This document shows positions 12,001 through 23,865 of a stretch of DNA of 64,000 nucleotides, piece by piece. The position numbers and the translations under genes were made by a program. The notes under the pieces are model-generated. The model searched no databases and was not told the origin of the DNA. It saw only the letters and a list, made by a program, of their open reading frames with translations. Position 1 is the first letter of the stretch. The number at the start of each line of letters is the position of its first letter. Source of the stretch: Ecdyonurus torrentis (Eukaryota > Arthropoda > Insecta > Ephemeroptera > Heptageniidae); NCBI GenBank assembly GCA_949318235.1, contig OX439130.1, positions 39,071,835-39,135,834 on the forward strand. Reading direction: 5' to 3'.

Positions 12001-15000
12001 CCCCGCAACCCAAGTTGTCTCTCTCTTAGGGTCAAAGTGTCCTGATTTTTGTATATAAATAATATGGTCAGCCAATTCTTTCTGAGTCTGTAAAGATTGA
12101 TGAAGTCACAGCACACTACGCTTCTACACTACCTTGAGAGCTGCGTGGCATTTTGGTACTTCTGCAATCTCCGCGGGTGCAATTTTGGCACATCTGTATT
12201 CTTCGCGCTCCTCTCTTTTCAAACATCTTTATACGCTTAGCCTGCACAGGTGTGCCATTAGTAGGCGTGGCAAAAATTGCACGTGCCAAAATTGCTCTTG
12301 CCAAAATTGCACGAGTACCAAAATGCCGTGGAGCCCTCAATATGTACATGTGTATACAATACATGTACTGTACATGTGTATGTATGTGTGTATATATGTA
12401 TATAATACACACATACAGTACCTATATATATTATATATATAATTTTTTAAATCACTGGGCTAGCAAGATTTTCACAAAACTATAGGACACTTCACTAAGG
12501 TAAGGCTTTTGCTGGTTTCTCCTATCCTTTTCTTACAAATAATATATCAAACCTAACTGTGATGGTTTAATTTCCCTTGATATCTCTAATTAAATAAATA
12601 ATACTTAAAATCAATATCATGGAGAAAATGAGGGATAATGAACTCTCTGAATAGGGTTGCATAAATAAAAAAAAATTCTGATCACTGCTACGGAGCTACA
12701 GTTGGGTTTTGAGACAAACTAAAGTTATTTATGTAAGTTCCGTCAAATGTTTTGTGATATAAATGCTTATGCTTTCTTCTGGTCTATTCCTATAAAATTT
12801 TTAGGGGTTAGGGATGATATATAATACAATAATATAATGCAGTAACTCACCAGTTATACTTGAGCAGTGCTAGCGATGTTGCAAGGTATGGCAGAATAAA
12901 GAACAGAGAGAACTGATGAGCTTGCCACAATTCTCCACCCAACTCAATCAAGTTAAACACAGCAATGGATGCAGCAATCAGGACAGACTGCCCGACTTCC
13001 AGTCCATTGATGCCAGCCAGGATATTGATGGCATTTGTACAAAATACAGCCAACATTCCCATATAAATGTAGTATAGAAATCCTGCAACCAAATCACACA
13101 CAATCACATAAGCAATTTTAGCTAAATTAAATCATTTTAAATAAGGGAGAAATTAATTCATAAATAAACATTAGGGCAAAACACTATTGTGGTTGGGTAC
13201 AATATATTAAATGGAAAGAATAGAGGAAGCCAGCAAGGGCTTGCCATAGTAAAGAGATGTATTAAAGTAGTTTGAACGAGGATTGATATTATTTAAACGC
13301 CGTGTTAGTGTTACATTTAGATTCCTTATTTCTCTACGCTTCTATTGATGTAATAAAAAATACATTTAGTTCGAAACGCAAATAAAAAAATAGCCGCAAA
13401 GTCGAGCATTTTCCTCATACAGCATTGGTTAATGGCTGAAAAAGCCATGCTCCTTCCACAGTAGATCATTGATATTTCTGCGAAAGTGTATTTAAATGGA
13501 CTCAAAAACAGATAAATAAGCTCTTTGATAAACAAAGAAACTTTTAAAAGCATTAAACTAAATTTGGTTCGAAACGCACTGAGAACTTTGTGACTAAAAG
13601 AGCTGAAAATGAGAATTTTTTTGTTAACCAGTATTTTTTATATAGTTCGGAAATCGGCCGCTAGAGGCGCTGCAATTTGCCAAATCTTGGCGATCCCGGG
13701 AGAAACGAGATATAAACGTTAATTGAGCGCATAAATGTTAATAAAACTCTTGCAAATGTACTTAATTTGTATTAACTTCATTATAATTAATTAATATATG
13801 CACTGAGAAGCGAGAAAAGTGTTTGATTAGAAAATAGTTACAAAAAGCAATATATATATGATTTGCTAGATTACTTCCAAGTGCCATGATAGCACAGTTG
13901 GTTGAGCGCTGCCATTACATCACGAGGGTCAGCGGATCGAGACTTGGTTATTGCAAAGTTTTTAATGATTAAATTAAAATCAAGTAAGCGCCAAACTTCA
14001 AATAAATTTAAAATCAGCTGTTAACAACCTCGTTCAAACTACTTTAATAATCATAATACCATTGAAGCTTGCTTTCTACATGAGTGCTATGAGTGACTAG
14101 TACACTTGCTAAATTAAGTACCGTACTGTAATGCTCTAGGCATTGATATTTTTTTGACCTGGGTTAGAAACTATTTTCTCTACAACGGAATACTTGCCAG
14201 TCTAAGCTCAATCTATATCCCATTACCCAATTGTTTCTAATCTATCTGTGTTTTTCTATCAAAATTTATCATAAATTTGTTATTAAGTACATACTGTATT
14301 TTTAGTTTCACAATAAAATATGCATGAAATTCAGTAACAGCTTTACAAGAACAACATAAGAACACACACATTACTTGTGTACACATAAGGTTTTATTAAA
14401 TCTAGGTACCTGTACCTACAGTAGCTACATTTATGATAAATAAATAGATAGGGGGAGGGGGGAATGAGGAAATGGAGGTAAGCAGTAACTGAGAGGAGAT
14501 GCCTTTGTGAGAAAAAAAAAACAATTCTAACCCAGGCCAAAGTCAAACTCATTTTTCAAATCCAACTTTTTTTTCTAACTTCTATCAACTCTTTTTCTTT
14601 ATCAAATACTACAAATATGATTTTCTCTGCATGAATAATATCTAAATGTATGTGTGTAACTCACCCACATTAACTGCAAAACCAAAGTAAGATCTGAATG
14701 GTCTTGGCACAATGATGGTGGTAGAGTTGAAGTTGACATAGTACACGACGAGTAGAGGTAATGAGGCAATGGTTGGTAAGAGAAGCTTGTGTCGCCACCT
14801 TAAGTCCAGCACATCATCAGCAAAGCCAAGAAGTAGCATACAGCAGATTGACAGCAGTGCAGCAACTACCTCTACAAACTGAAAGCAAAGTATGGGGGAA
14901 AGTTAGACACAAATAAATAGTACATATCAAGTCTCCCAAATAGAAACCTCGTTGTAGAGTTTGTTAGTGATGCAACCTTGAATCTTACCTGTTCTTTCCA

Positions 15001-17224
15001 TAGAACTTATAGTCGCATGGCAAAAAAACTCTGCTACAAGGTCTATATTTGGAAGAACTGATATTTTACTATTATTCTCCCATAAATATCTGTGATCAAT
15101 TTAAAAATAATTTTTCCTTGTTGATTATTGTGGACTTAGGGGCTAAAAAGAAATTCCACATCTTAGGCATTTACTGAAAAAATAAACAAACTCGGAGGCT
15201 AACAAACTCCAAGCAGACGACGTGCTCCTGACTCAATTCAACGTGCTTTATCATGGGAGAATGAGGCAGTTGTTATAACTCAAATTAAAAATTTTCTCAA
15301 AGTTGAAAGTTTTACTGTAGCTTACTGAGCCTTAAAGCTATTTTTTTTCTTGAATTTCAAGTATAATTTTATTACAGTAGTACAAATATTTTTTTTCAAT
15401 CAAATTACTTGAAATTCAGGAAAACTTTATAGCATAGCTTTATATCTACAGTAAAAACTTCAACACCAAGAAAAAATCTAACTCTAAATGTAGCTGCCCG
15501 ATTGAATTGGTGAATTGGACTGTAACACCACTGCCAGCGCTTTCAGTGTTTGCCGAAGGTTGCTGAAAGAGCAACAGCTGACCGCCACTTCCGGTAATTT
15601 TTTTGCTGGAAACGCTGGCGCTGAAAAGGCGAGGCAGCCGCAGCGAAATGGCACAGCTGATCTGCAGCTGATTTTGTATCGTTACTCCCATATCAAAAAA
15701 GTTGAAATCGCTGGGTATTCGTACCACAACTACTACAGCAGTGGCAGCACATATCGGTACGCACCCATAGACAACTCCAGGGGTTTAAAATACAAAAGAT
15801 TTGAAATTTAACTCCCACAAAGTCTCATGCAGATTTCAATAAATATTATTACCCAATGTCTCTCACATATATGTCTTCCAACTCCAGGCACTTTTTGTAG
15901 TCCAGCGACACTAGCGACACCGCACGCGACACCTGAACTACAATGTTAAGCTTATGAAGCTTTTAGTTCCAGATGTCACTACTATTGGCGCAGCGTCGTT
16001 TTATGTTGGACTACGCGCTAGCATAGGGAGTTGGAAGACATGTGAGAGACATTGATTATTACCCTTTACTGATGGTTACTGACCCAGAAATGTTTAATAT
16101 TTGTTGTTGATACTATTAACTTTCAAATATGTCATAAAAAAAGTAGGCGGTCAGGATTTCAGAGATGTGAGCTTTCTGAATGCAACCCTTTAGTTTCAGC
16201 CCTATACAATAGTGTAGTGTGTATACACCCTGTTTTCTTGCTACAATAAAAGGCAATTTTTATTACATTTAAATAGCCACAGTTGATTGTCATTTGAGTA
16301 GCAGAAAACAGGGTTTACGAACAGCATTAAGAGGCCGTTTTACTCTCTATTCGCTGCCTGCTTGCTGCCCATTCAAATCAATGTAATCGTAATTCCATGA
16401 TTTCTCAGCAACTAATACACCTAGAGATGCCAAATTTTTAACACATCTTTACAAAGATGTTATCTAGACCTTCACTGAAGCCGATTTTTGATATTTTTTT
16501 TTTGTTCTGTTTTTAACCGATTAAAATGTTGCTATTGAGTTTATAAAATTTTTTTTTTCAGTGAATGCCTTCGTTTTTTTATTAGCTTTCCATCGGTGTA
16601 AAAATCATTTCAATCCGATGCTTCATTAATTGTATATATTGGAATTACGATGTTATATTATGTTATATTTATTTTACAAGTAAATGCGCCACTGTGGACA
16701 GTCAAAGAATTACGTTCTGTTTTGCTTTTAGTCGAGTATATTTTCTCAATATTTTCTATCATTTCGATACTTTTATTATTGCTTTGAAAGTGTATGAAGG
16801 TCAGCTTCGTAAACTCCCAAAACAGCGGATGTTATGTAAAATATTATCTCGTCTGATATCAAAGTATAAAATAGTTTATAGGTGAATGAGAAAAAAGTTA
16901 CTATTTTATAAATATGAGTTGCTGCGGCTAGGCATAATCAAGTTAACATTTAATAATCCGTAATCGGGACCTTATTAAATTATTATAAATATGTCATGAT
17001 TGCAATAGTTATGGTCAGGTCAAGCATTGCTTCATCGTAAAGAAAATAAATATATTTTAAGTTATTTGCTAATTAGAAAACAAATTAAAAGTAACCAAAA
17101 AAAAATAACTACACAAATTGAGTGTTGCAAAGAAAAAGAAATTGATCTAAAGGATCAAGATGGTGGTAACTGCAGGTTTATTAATTAATTGCACTAACAT
17201 ATAATAATTAAATTAGTCAACAAA

Positions 17225-17256
<32 letters not shown>

Positions 17257-17660
17257 GCGGAAAAAAATTCACACGATATTTTTAGATTTACGTGCAACAA
17301 ATAAATAAATAAACAAATAATAAAAAAATTAATGATAAAATAATTATAAATAGTATGTACAATATTATAATAAAACAACAATTTGGAAGAAAATAAATTG
17401 ACATTGAACTCCGAATTGTGATCGGCTCACTCTATCTGCAAATTTGGATACAATATCACATCTTTATTTTAATGAAAATATATATCTATGCTTGCAAATA
17501 ATTTATATAATATCCAACCTTTCTGATGAAATGTCACATTTTGGATATCAACGGCAATTTATTTTCGTCTCCAAATTTGTGTTTCTGTATTATATATTAT
17601 TATTGCTTATTATTTAAATTGTATATTATATCATTTGCATCACGTAGACTTCTAAAAGAT

Positions 17661-17706
<46 letters not shown>

Positions 17707-20700
17707 TGGTAAAAGTGAGGGTACACATGTGGACACGCTGTTTGGCCTCGAGAATTCGGGGGTACACGCCGTGTACTCTCGATAAATTAAAAAAACCATA
17801 AAATTATTATTAAAAAATCAACGTTTTTGGAGAAAAACTATAAAATAAATAAAGAAATATAAATATTTTTTCAAATACTCGTACCAAATGATATTTTTAT
17901 TGCTTTTTCAAAAATACTGTTTTCCTTCTATTTTATGCGCACTGAGGCACTTTCAGCGTATAAATTTTGCAATTCGCATGTTTGGTTTCCTTTTAATTGC
18001 TTTTGTAAATCATTGATTTGCTTAAAATTAAGTTCAGTTCAGTGCTCAGCTGCAGTTGCGATGCCGTGTGTTTTTTAAATTTATAAAAAAGAAGTAAAGC
18101 AAGTAAATTTAAATAGTAATTATGGCTAAAAGACAATTAAAAATAAGTGAATTGTTTTTTAATAGTATAAAAAACAATAATTAAGTTTTGAGGATGATGA
18201 AAACTCAAATACTACAGAAACAACATCAACAACAACAACAAATGATCCAAGTACCCACATAAAAATAAAATGCTTTTTTGAAAAAATGTAGAGTGCAATT
18301 CTAAAAAAATAAATTTGAATTCTATTGCAATTCTATGGAATAAAAAACGCTTCCAAACATTTGCACTGCAATAAGAAATATTTTAAGCTATTTTTCTAAA
18401 AAATTTCTACATTATTAAAACCTTTCCATTAGAATTCTAGCATAAAACATAGGTTTCTATTTGAATTCTTTTTTTAAATAAAAATTTTATGACGTGTGGA
18501 AATAATTTCCACAAATTCAATATTTTATAGTCACTTCCAATTGATTTCTATTTTATAGCTCATCTCGGTGATTTAAATGTTTCCAATTGTGGCATATTAT
18601 AATATTCAAAGTGAAAAAAAAAAAAAAAGGTGGAAGTATAAATAAAGAGTTTATAAAAGATTTCCAAACAATTATTTTACAGTATAAGTGTTATTTAATG
18701 CGTGAATTTTCAAAAATTAGTAGATTAATGAATTAATTGATTAAAATTAATTTTTGGGAAATATTTTCTTTTCTAAATAGTTTAAAATCAAAATATAACG
18801 TTGCAGACCAAAAATGAAAAAGAAGCTGTGCTTTTTTATTTTTTTTTGCATTTTCTAGGGTCGCGGCTATTAAAAAAATTAAAATACCTATAAATTAGAA
18901 TTGTTGTCATTATATGGTGTGTTCTACGTACGAAATTTCATACATTTACAATAAAATTGTTTGAGATGAGAGAAAAACCGCCAGTCAAAACCGAAAACCC
19001 CCTAGCATTTTGTCAAATTTTATCCTATAAATTTGTAAATTTAGACACGGCTATATATCTCAATGCGATCTATCGATATTGAATAAAATAGTAAAAAAAA
19101 TTGTAAAAGAAAAGCATACCAATTTCTAGTTATTTTATAACTTTATTATTGGTAATAAATAATCAAATTAATAATAACATTATAATAAAAAAAAAACTGA
19201 AATAAAATAGGTTTAACGATTGGCTTTGCTTTATTGAATTTAATTCATTATAATTATCTGCATATTATTTCCAATTGGTTTGAATATTGTCATAGCAAAA
19301 ACTACGATGGTTACTCTCATAAATATTCATTTATATGAGTATAAGAATCAATTAAAAATATAAATATTTTGCTTTAGAAAATGCACAAAAATGTGTTTTT
19401 TTCCATCAAATTTTCACCAAAAAATTTTGCGGGGGGCGCAGCCCCCCGCACCCCCCGGCAGGGGGGAGTTCCCCCTTGCACCCCCCCTCAGCATCATGGT
19501 TGCTCTCTAACTGGTGTGTACTCTCACTTTTCATTCCACTTTTACCACTGTATATATATATTGTAATATGCACTATCATATTTTGAAGTAGCAAATTGCA
19601 TATTTCTATGTGATTTTTTCCTTCTATGATATTATACAAAAAATAAATAAATGCGTTATAGTATATTATAAATTTTTTTGCTGTCTTTAGATTCCATATA
19701 GTATGTAAAAATACTCTCTTCGTTCTTTGCAAGGCTCTAGCTAGAATTGAAACCTGTTATCACTGTCTTACATACCAATCTATTGTATTCGTTTCCTGTG
19801 ATTATTGGTCACTTTGATGACGTATGACCACTCGATTTCAGTCATTTAAGTTTCCTGCCTTATCGTAGATTTTGATCTTTTAGACAGTTTGTTTACATTT
19901 ATATTTTCCTGAGAGTAAAACGGCCTCTTAATATAACTGGTGTGTACCTGCTCCCTTTTTATACAGTGTTCTATATATATATTAATATCTACATTAATTA
20001 TGTATGTACTGTATGTGTTTTGTGTATAATATTCATTTCATGTGTAAAACAGTTTATGTTGTATGAAAATGGTAACTTGTAACGTTACCCTTCAATAATA
20101 TATTATTTCTCACCTCATCATGTGGGAAATCCTGTTTGTTGAGAATGGATCTTCCAAAAGGCACTGGGATGAAGAGGAAGAGCACAATCAGAAAACAACA
20201 ACCTGTCACCACTCCCAGAGCTTCTGGACTGAAATAAATAAATGGAAAAAAAGTCAAATTGCTAGTAGTTTGTACACATACATACACACATTACAGAAGT
20301 GGTGAACCCCAATACATAAGATATCATGACTATCAAGTGCCGTACGATTGTTAAGAGCAAAACGTATGTACCAAACGTCAATAAATAGTTTTCAATACAT
20401 ATTATTATCCTTAAAAGGGCGGAAATAGTTCATAAGGTAGAGAGTGCCGTGTGCGGTGGGTGGGAAAAACAATCATATGCCTTTTGTTCACAATAAGATT
20501 TTTCTAATTGGAATTGTTAAGTGGGCTTCATAAGAATGCATGTTATTTTGATCCAATAATTAACAATTCCAATTAGAAAAAGCTTATGTACGAACAAGGC
20601 AAAATATTGAAATGTTGCGTTTTACTTCCTTTGTTTGTAATTTATTGTGTCCGTATCGGTACATAATATGTACTTTATATAAATAGGATACCATACGGCA

Positions 20701-20902
20701 ATAGGGTAAAATTGTATGTATCCCAGTATCAGAGTTTCTCGGTTTCTGTTCATACGTACACTTTTTCCTTGCGTTTTTTATTGAGATCCACTCCAAACAA
20801 ATTTGCTTTGATGAACATATCTCTCACACTTGGAATCAATCTTAGAGTAAAAATAAAAGCTACCACTGACATAGCAGCATTTATTGCAATAGCCAGAGTC
20901 AT
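3003..20902 (-). CDS. DPAGT1: UDP-GlcNAc:dolichyl-phosphate GlcNAc-1-phosphate transferase, 7 exons, complete
   Basis: This multipass ER enzyme transfers GlcNAc-1-P from UDP-GlcNAc to dolichyl phosphate, the first step of N-glycan precursor synthesis and the step blocked by tunicamycin. Exons on the minus strand, 5' to 3': 20760-20902, 20114-20228, 14665-14878, 12851-13082, 4210-4398, 3830-4061, 3003-3068. All junctions are GT-AG and phases agree, giving 396 residues (human 408). The start MTLAIAINA leads into [14 protein letters not shown], matching the family N-terminus. Visible motifs are [18 protein letters not shown] (Asp pair 107-108), [42 protein letters not shown], and the terminal [11 protein letters not shown]. 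Intron 4 (4399-12850) carries the MGAT3-like gene on the other strand, and intron 2 (14879-20113) is packed with transposons. The gene starts 353 bp from H2A.X in head-to-head orientation. Confidence 0.97.
4399..6720. other. DPAGT1 intron 4, distal part: no gene seen
   Basis: This is AT-rich intronic sequence. It has poly-T tracts at about 4768-4793 and 5495-5516, and degenerate GC-poor repeats. Short open frames here lack codon structure or homology. A weak purine/pyrimidine-symmetric patch near 6410-6540 (repeated CACGCA/TGCGTG) may be a decayed foldback, but the arms are poor. Confidence 0.5.
6720..7012 (+). promoter_or_regulatory. Probable promoter and 5' UTR exon of the nested MGAT3-like gene
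   Basis: A local island of G/C-rich sequence stands out in the AT-rich intron. It ends in a strong donor GG|GTAAGT after 7012. The matching acceptor is TTATTCCTCAG before 7675, giving a 662 bp 5' UTR intron and an exon that leads to the MGAT3 ATG. A frame open from 6810 does not continue past the splice: the joined frame meets TGA within a few codons, so I read this exon as untranslated. Its 5' boundary is a guess. Confidence 0.5.
7706..8899 (+). CDS. MGAT3: Beta-1,4-mannosyl-glycoprotein beta-1,4-GlcNAc-transferase (GnT-III-like, family GT17)
   Basis: A single-exon 397-residue type II Golgi protein. GnT-III adds the bisecting GlcNAc to the core mannose of N-glycans; whether this invertebrate enzyme does so is inferred. 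A membrane anchor lies at about 8-28. A Cys-rich EGF-like knot follows at 89-116 ([15 protein letters not shown]), then the GT17 domain from about 143, with FKLYDGW (238-244), SVYGFFW (255-261) and FGGWQCSWC (306-314). Human MGAT3 is longer (533) through its stem. Where I recall DDADEIP in vertebrate GT17, this protein reads MSDEQIP (224-230). Codons around 170-250 are almost all A/T-ending, while flanking coding sequence is mixed. Two upstream ATGs (7682, 7693) precede the start; the second opens an overlapping frame. The gene lies antisense inside DPAGT1 intron 4. AATAAA occurs at 8980-8985. Confidence 0.92.
   Translation: MRLGLRCYALWILLAAQIIFTFYYILVTAPFTREPANVRSWSAISFVQQPEVSSRHNRPSSDYLATPVYLSTLQLDRRKYFSKVNTSECFTPGTDIRFSRRFSRCQCLPGWHGVDCGLPEVMWRAFIAARHKDSPQRREKPRRIVSCIVSKTASILTEIFVQELSNVVDLFIIANIHVNQSLEIPKYIKNKILVVNLNVNEEFSWLDTRKLTPDLKYDDLILFMSDEQIPNPKALLFFKLYDGWPQPIAFRLRWSVYGFFWQHPKRTTLGGVASTAGVLAKQYLDNYNKIKTSAIMQLMVGDLNHFGGWQCSWCLQSPQDIITKLQIVKPTDWDVSGHKVDTSYIEELIGNGLWVDGKTQLLRTSQSRDNYFAPTCVLNNSEKYDFLLQNIYLNLDY
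8900..10174. other. DPAGT1 intron 4 between MGAT3 and a hAT element: no gene seen
   Basis: The MGAT3 3' UTR probably ends after AATAAA at 8980-8985 or a second one near 9101. The rest is AT-rich, with poly-A runs at 9049-9086 and 9559-9580. No coding frame with homology was found. Confidence 0.5.
10175..11071. mobile_element. Non-autonomous hAT-like element with 8 bp target duplication
   Basis: The element proper is 10183-11063 (881 bp). It has perfect 21 bp terminal inverted repeats beginning TAGAGAGCGGAAAAATAGTC, flanked by the direct repeat CTCATAAC at 10175-10182 and 11064-11071. Eight-base duplications are typical of hAT transposons. There is no transposase frame. The first 170 and last 200 bases carry the octamer AATAGTCT or close variants over and over, which looks like an array of subterminal transposase-binding sites. 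It lies in DPAGT1 intron 4, in reverse sense to that gene's terminal exons. Confidence 0.88.
11153..12534. mobile_element. Composite foldback element with nested inverted repeats
   Basis: The outer arms (AGGATAGGAGAAACCAGCAA at 11161 and its inverse ending at 12530) extend about 80 bp, including ATCTTGCTAGCA against GCTAGCAAGATT. A second inner pair, CTTACAGACTCAGAAAGAAT at about 11329 against ATTCTTTCTGAGTCTGTAAAG at about 12075, ends in GGCTGACCA / TGGTCAGCC. Related arm fragments occur at 13213-13258 and 40540-40620. No coding capacity was found. The nesting suggests one element inserted into another. Confidence 0.6.
12134..12340. mobile_element. Small foldback element inside the composite
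   Basis: The ends TTGAGAGCTGCGTGGCATTT and (inverse) TTGAGGGCTCCACGGCATTT form imperfect 26 bp terminal repeats. The interior repeats CCAAAATTGCACG-type units three to four times. Three overlapping short frames over it are by-products of the symmetry. Confidence 0.5.
12652..12790. repeat. Dispersed direct repeat, copy 1 (partner at 30650)
   Basis: About 135 bp shared in the same orientation with 30650-30785: AGGGTTGCATAAATA, then CTGATCACTGCTACGGAGCT, GGGTTTTGAGACAAACTAA and TTTTGTGATATAAATGCTTA. It lies just beside a DPAGT1 exon here and beside a CHEK1 exon at the other site. No inverted termini are visible, so it may be a SINE or other retroposon fragment. Confidence 0.65.
13262..14047. 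mobile_element. TTAA-flanked DNA element carrying a tRNA-like segment
   Basis: The element is 13266-14043 (778 bp), with perfect inverted ends AGTAGTTTGAACGAGG / CCTCGTTCAAACTACT and TTAA on both sides (13262-13265, 14044-14047). TTAA targets are used by piggyBac and Kolobok elements, and the AG start fits the Kolobok/T2 style better. Inside, about 13882-13952, is a tRNA-like stretch with an A-box-like TAGCACAGTTGGTTGAGCG and a B-box-like GGATCGAGACTTGG. No transposase frame was found. Confidence 0.8.
15178..15500. mobile_element. Diverged partial copy of the 482 bp foldback family
   Basis: Shares AATAAACAAACT, GCAGACGAC, TTTACTGTAGCTTACTGAGC and the central AATTTCAAGTA loop with the better-preserved element at 62657-63138. 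One arm and the loop are recognisable; the other arm is eroded. It lies in DPAGT1 intron 2. Confidence 0.6.
15505..15780. other. GC-richer, CAG/CTG-rich block of unknown nature in DPAGT1 intron 2
   Basis: Base composition rises sharply here, with repeated GCTG, CAGCGCT and GCTGAAA words and partial dyad symmetry. Both strands stay open for over 90 codons, but the frames show no recognisable family or splice context. It could be the GC-rich heart of a decayed transposon. Confidence 0.35.
15845..16063. mobile_element. Mutator-like MITE with 9 bp target duplication
   Basis: The element is 15854-16054 (201 bp), ends CAATGTCTCTCACAT and ATGTGAGAGACATTG, with about 30 bp of inverted repeat including TGTCTTCCAACTCC. 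It is flanked by the exact direct repeat ATTATTACC (15845-15853, 16055-16063). Nine-base duplications are characteristic of Mutator-like elements. No coding sequence was found. Confidence 0.8.
16200..16327. mobile_element. Degenerate small foldback related to the one at 22436
   Basis: CCCTGTTTTCTTGCTAC on the left mirrors GTAGCAGAAAACAGGG on the right. The right end, ACAGGGTTTACGAACAGCAT, matches the terminus of the element in the H2A.X intron. It abuts the TTAA element that starts at 16331. Confidence 0.5.
17696..19558 (+). mobile_element. hAT-like element nested in the TTAA element
   Basis: The element is 17704-19550, ends CAGTGGTAAAAGTG / CACTTTTACCACTG, followed on both sides by similar GTACACA words. 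Both flanks read TATATATA, consistent with an 8 bp duplication but weak because the target is a TA microsatellite. Near its start is a broken transposase N-terminus (listed separately), and near its right end a G/C run block at 19430-19490. Confidence 0.65.
18122..18262 (+). pseudogene. Broken N-terminus of a hAT-type transposase
   Basis: ATG at 18122 opens [16 protein letters not shown], the lysine-rich [S/E]-x-FF opening common in hAT/ZMYM-like transposases. A stop follows after 20 codons. A one-base shift then continues as [16 protein letters not shown], an acidic low-complexity stretch usual after that opening. No zinc finger, RNase-H-like domain or dimerisation region survives. The family assignment rests on a short motif only. 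Confidence 0.45.
20496..20585. mobile_element. Tiny foldback in DPAGT1 intron 1
   Basis: TTTTTCTAATTGGAATTGTT at left and its inverse AACAATTCCAATTAGAAAAA at right form a near-perfect 23 bp stem with a roughly 40 bp loop. No coding content. Confidence 0.55.
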
Positions 20903-21255
20903 TTTGCGAATAATCAACTATTGTTTTTGGTCGCTAAGACACTGTAAAATTATAAAAACTCAAAAAAGTCCACGCTGCACATTTTTTTTTAATCCTGGTG
21001 CCACATTTCTCATCAGCTGTGGGTTGCGCGCGGATTGCGCGCGCATGTCTTGTCAAAAATTTAGGGGAAGAGGTTAAAAAGTTTTCTAACAAAGCTTTTA
21101 ATTGGCTGTTTGATACACTTTTTTTTGAAATCTTTATGTTGATTGGATAAACTTCGTTCGTCAAAAGATTTTGCCGGGAAAGAATCATCAGTCATCCAGC
21201 AAAAGGAGTCCATTTTTTCTTGTGCCCAAGATTTTCTTAATTTACAACAGTAAAA
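20903..21255. promoter_or_regulatory. Bidirectional promoter, DPAGT1 / H2A.X
   Basis: The two start codons face away from each other across 353 bp. The interval holds two inverted CCAAT boxes (ATTGG at 21101-21105 and 21142-21146, 41 bp apart), a spacing typical of NF-Y-driven histone and cell-cycle promoters. It also holds a tandem TTGCGCGCGGA TTGCGCGCGC (21024-21044) resembling E2F-type sites. No TATA box at a convincing position was seen. Factor binding is inferred from motifs only. Confidence 0.65.
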
Positions 21256-22797
<1,542 letters not shown>

Positions 22798-23865
22798 ACC
22801 TCGCTCATTGTTGCCAATTTTAATCTGTAATTCATGTTTGTCATTCATGTTTGTTTTTGTTTCTTATCTTTGATGGCAGATTTGCAAAATTTAGAACTGC
22901 TAAAAAAAAAAAATAATAATAATAATGATGCTAATTATTATTAAAAATTACTTGAAAAGAACAATCATATTACATCATTCTTGATGGCTATCTTTTTATT
23001 CATTGTATATGAACATAATGCAATCAGAAATCTGCTATCAAATTTAGGGGAGCAAAATAATAATAATAAATAAATTAAAAAAAAAAAAAAACTTAATATT
23101 AAATAAAAAAAATGTTTAGTACAATTTTAAAGTACTCCAATTAAGTTTGATTAATAAAAATAGTTTGAAACTAGTGATACTCATTCAGTTGAGTTTTGTG
23201 GTGAAACCAAGCCAGACCAAATTTGCTGTCATTAAATGAAGTACGTCAATTAAAAAATGGTCATGGTTTGACTGCAAAACTTTACTTGGTACTCATTGTC
23301 ATTCCACCGTCTTACCTCGTCTGCCAACTACATGTTAAAGTTTTAAAGTTTTTTGTTGTGTAAATGTGAAAATTTTCATTAAAATTCACAAAAAAAAAAA
23401 AAAATAAATAAATAAAAAAATAATAATAAAATTATAATTTAAAGTACTTTAAATAAGAATCATATATTACTAGTTCAAGAGATTTTGTGTTTTTTTTTAA
23501 ATGTTTCTTCAAAAATTAAATTTGCTTAAAAAAGAAGAAGCCTTTGTGCTAAATTATTATGTAATATGTATTAATTGAAATAAAATTTTCATCCTTAAAT
23601 GATTTTTATTATTTAAAAAAAAATGCTACATTATGTTGTAATTGACCACTTGCAATGAACGAACTTTTTAAAATAATTTGAATAATTCTTAATGCATTTC
23701 TTATGTAAAAATCGTTTTTACTTGCTGCAACAAAAAAAAAAAAAAAAAAAAACATTTTATTGCAAGTGGTCCATTAGGTAAATAAACCTGAGTCAAAGGC
23801 TCTCATCAAAACACATTTTTACAAAGTAAAAGGCATAATAATGAAATATATATATTTATATAGAC
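22798..23865. other. H2A.X 3' UTR and downstream AT-rich DNA
   Basis: The histone 3' UTR probably ends after AATAAA signals around 23065. Beyond that lie A/T microsatellites and a weak foldback (GACCACTTGCAAT near 23644 against ATTGCAAGTGGTC near 23771). No coding frame with support. Confidence 0.5.

Larger units (their letters stand above)
16327..19931. mobile_element. 3.6 kb TTAA-flanked DNA transposon remnant
   Basis: The element is 16331-19927 with 17 bp inverted ends GAGGCCGTTTTACTCTC / GAGAGTAAAACGGCCTC and TTAA at both borders (16327-16330, 19928-19931). The termini differ from the AG-starting TTAA families elsewhere in the window. It is AT-rich with no intact transposase frame; a 63-codon frame near 16694 has no recognisable family. 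It was later invaded by the hAT-like element at 17704-19550. It occupies most of DPAGT1 intron 2. Confidence 0.75.

Noticed and set aside
13882..13952. tRNA gene
   Set aside because: Box-like words are present, but no full cloverleaf with paired acceptor and anticodon arms could be drawn; better read as a tRNA-derived repeat.
22798..22860. Histone 3' stem-loop after H2A.X
   Set aside because: No GGCTCTTTTCAGAGCC-like hairpin follows the stop; AATAAA signals are present instead.
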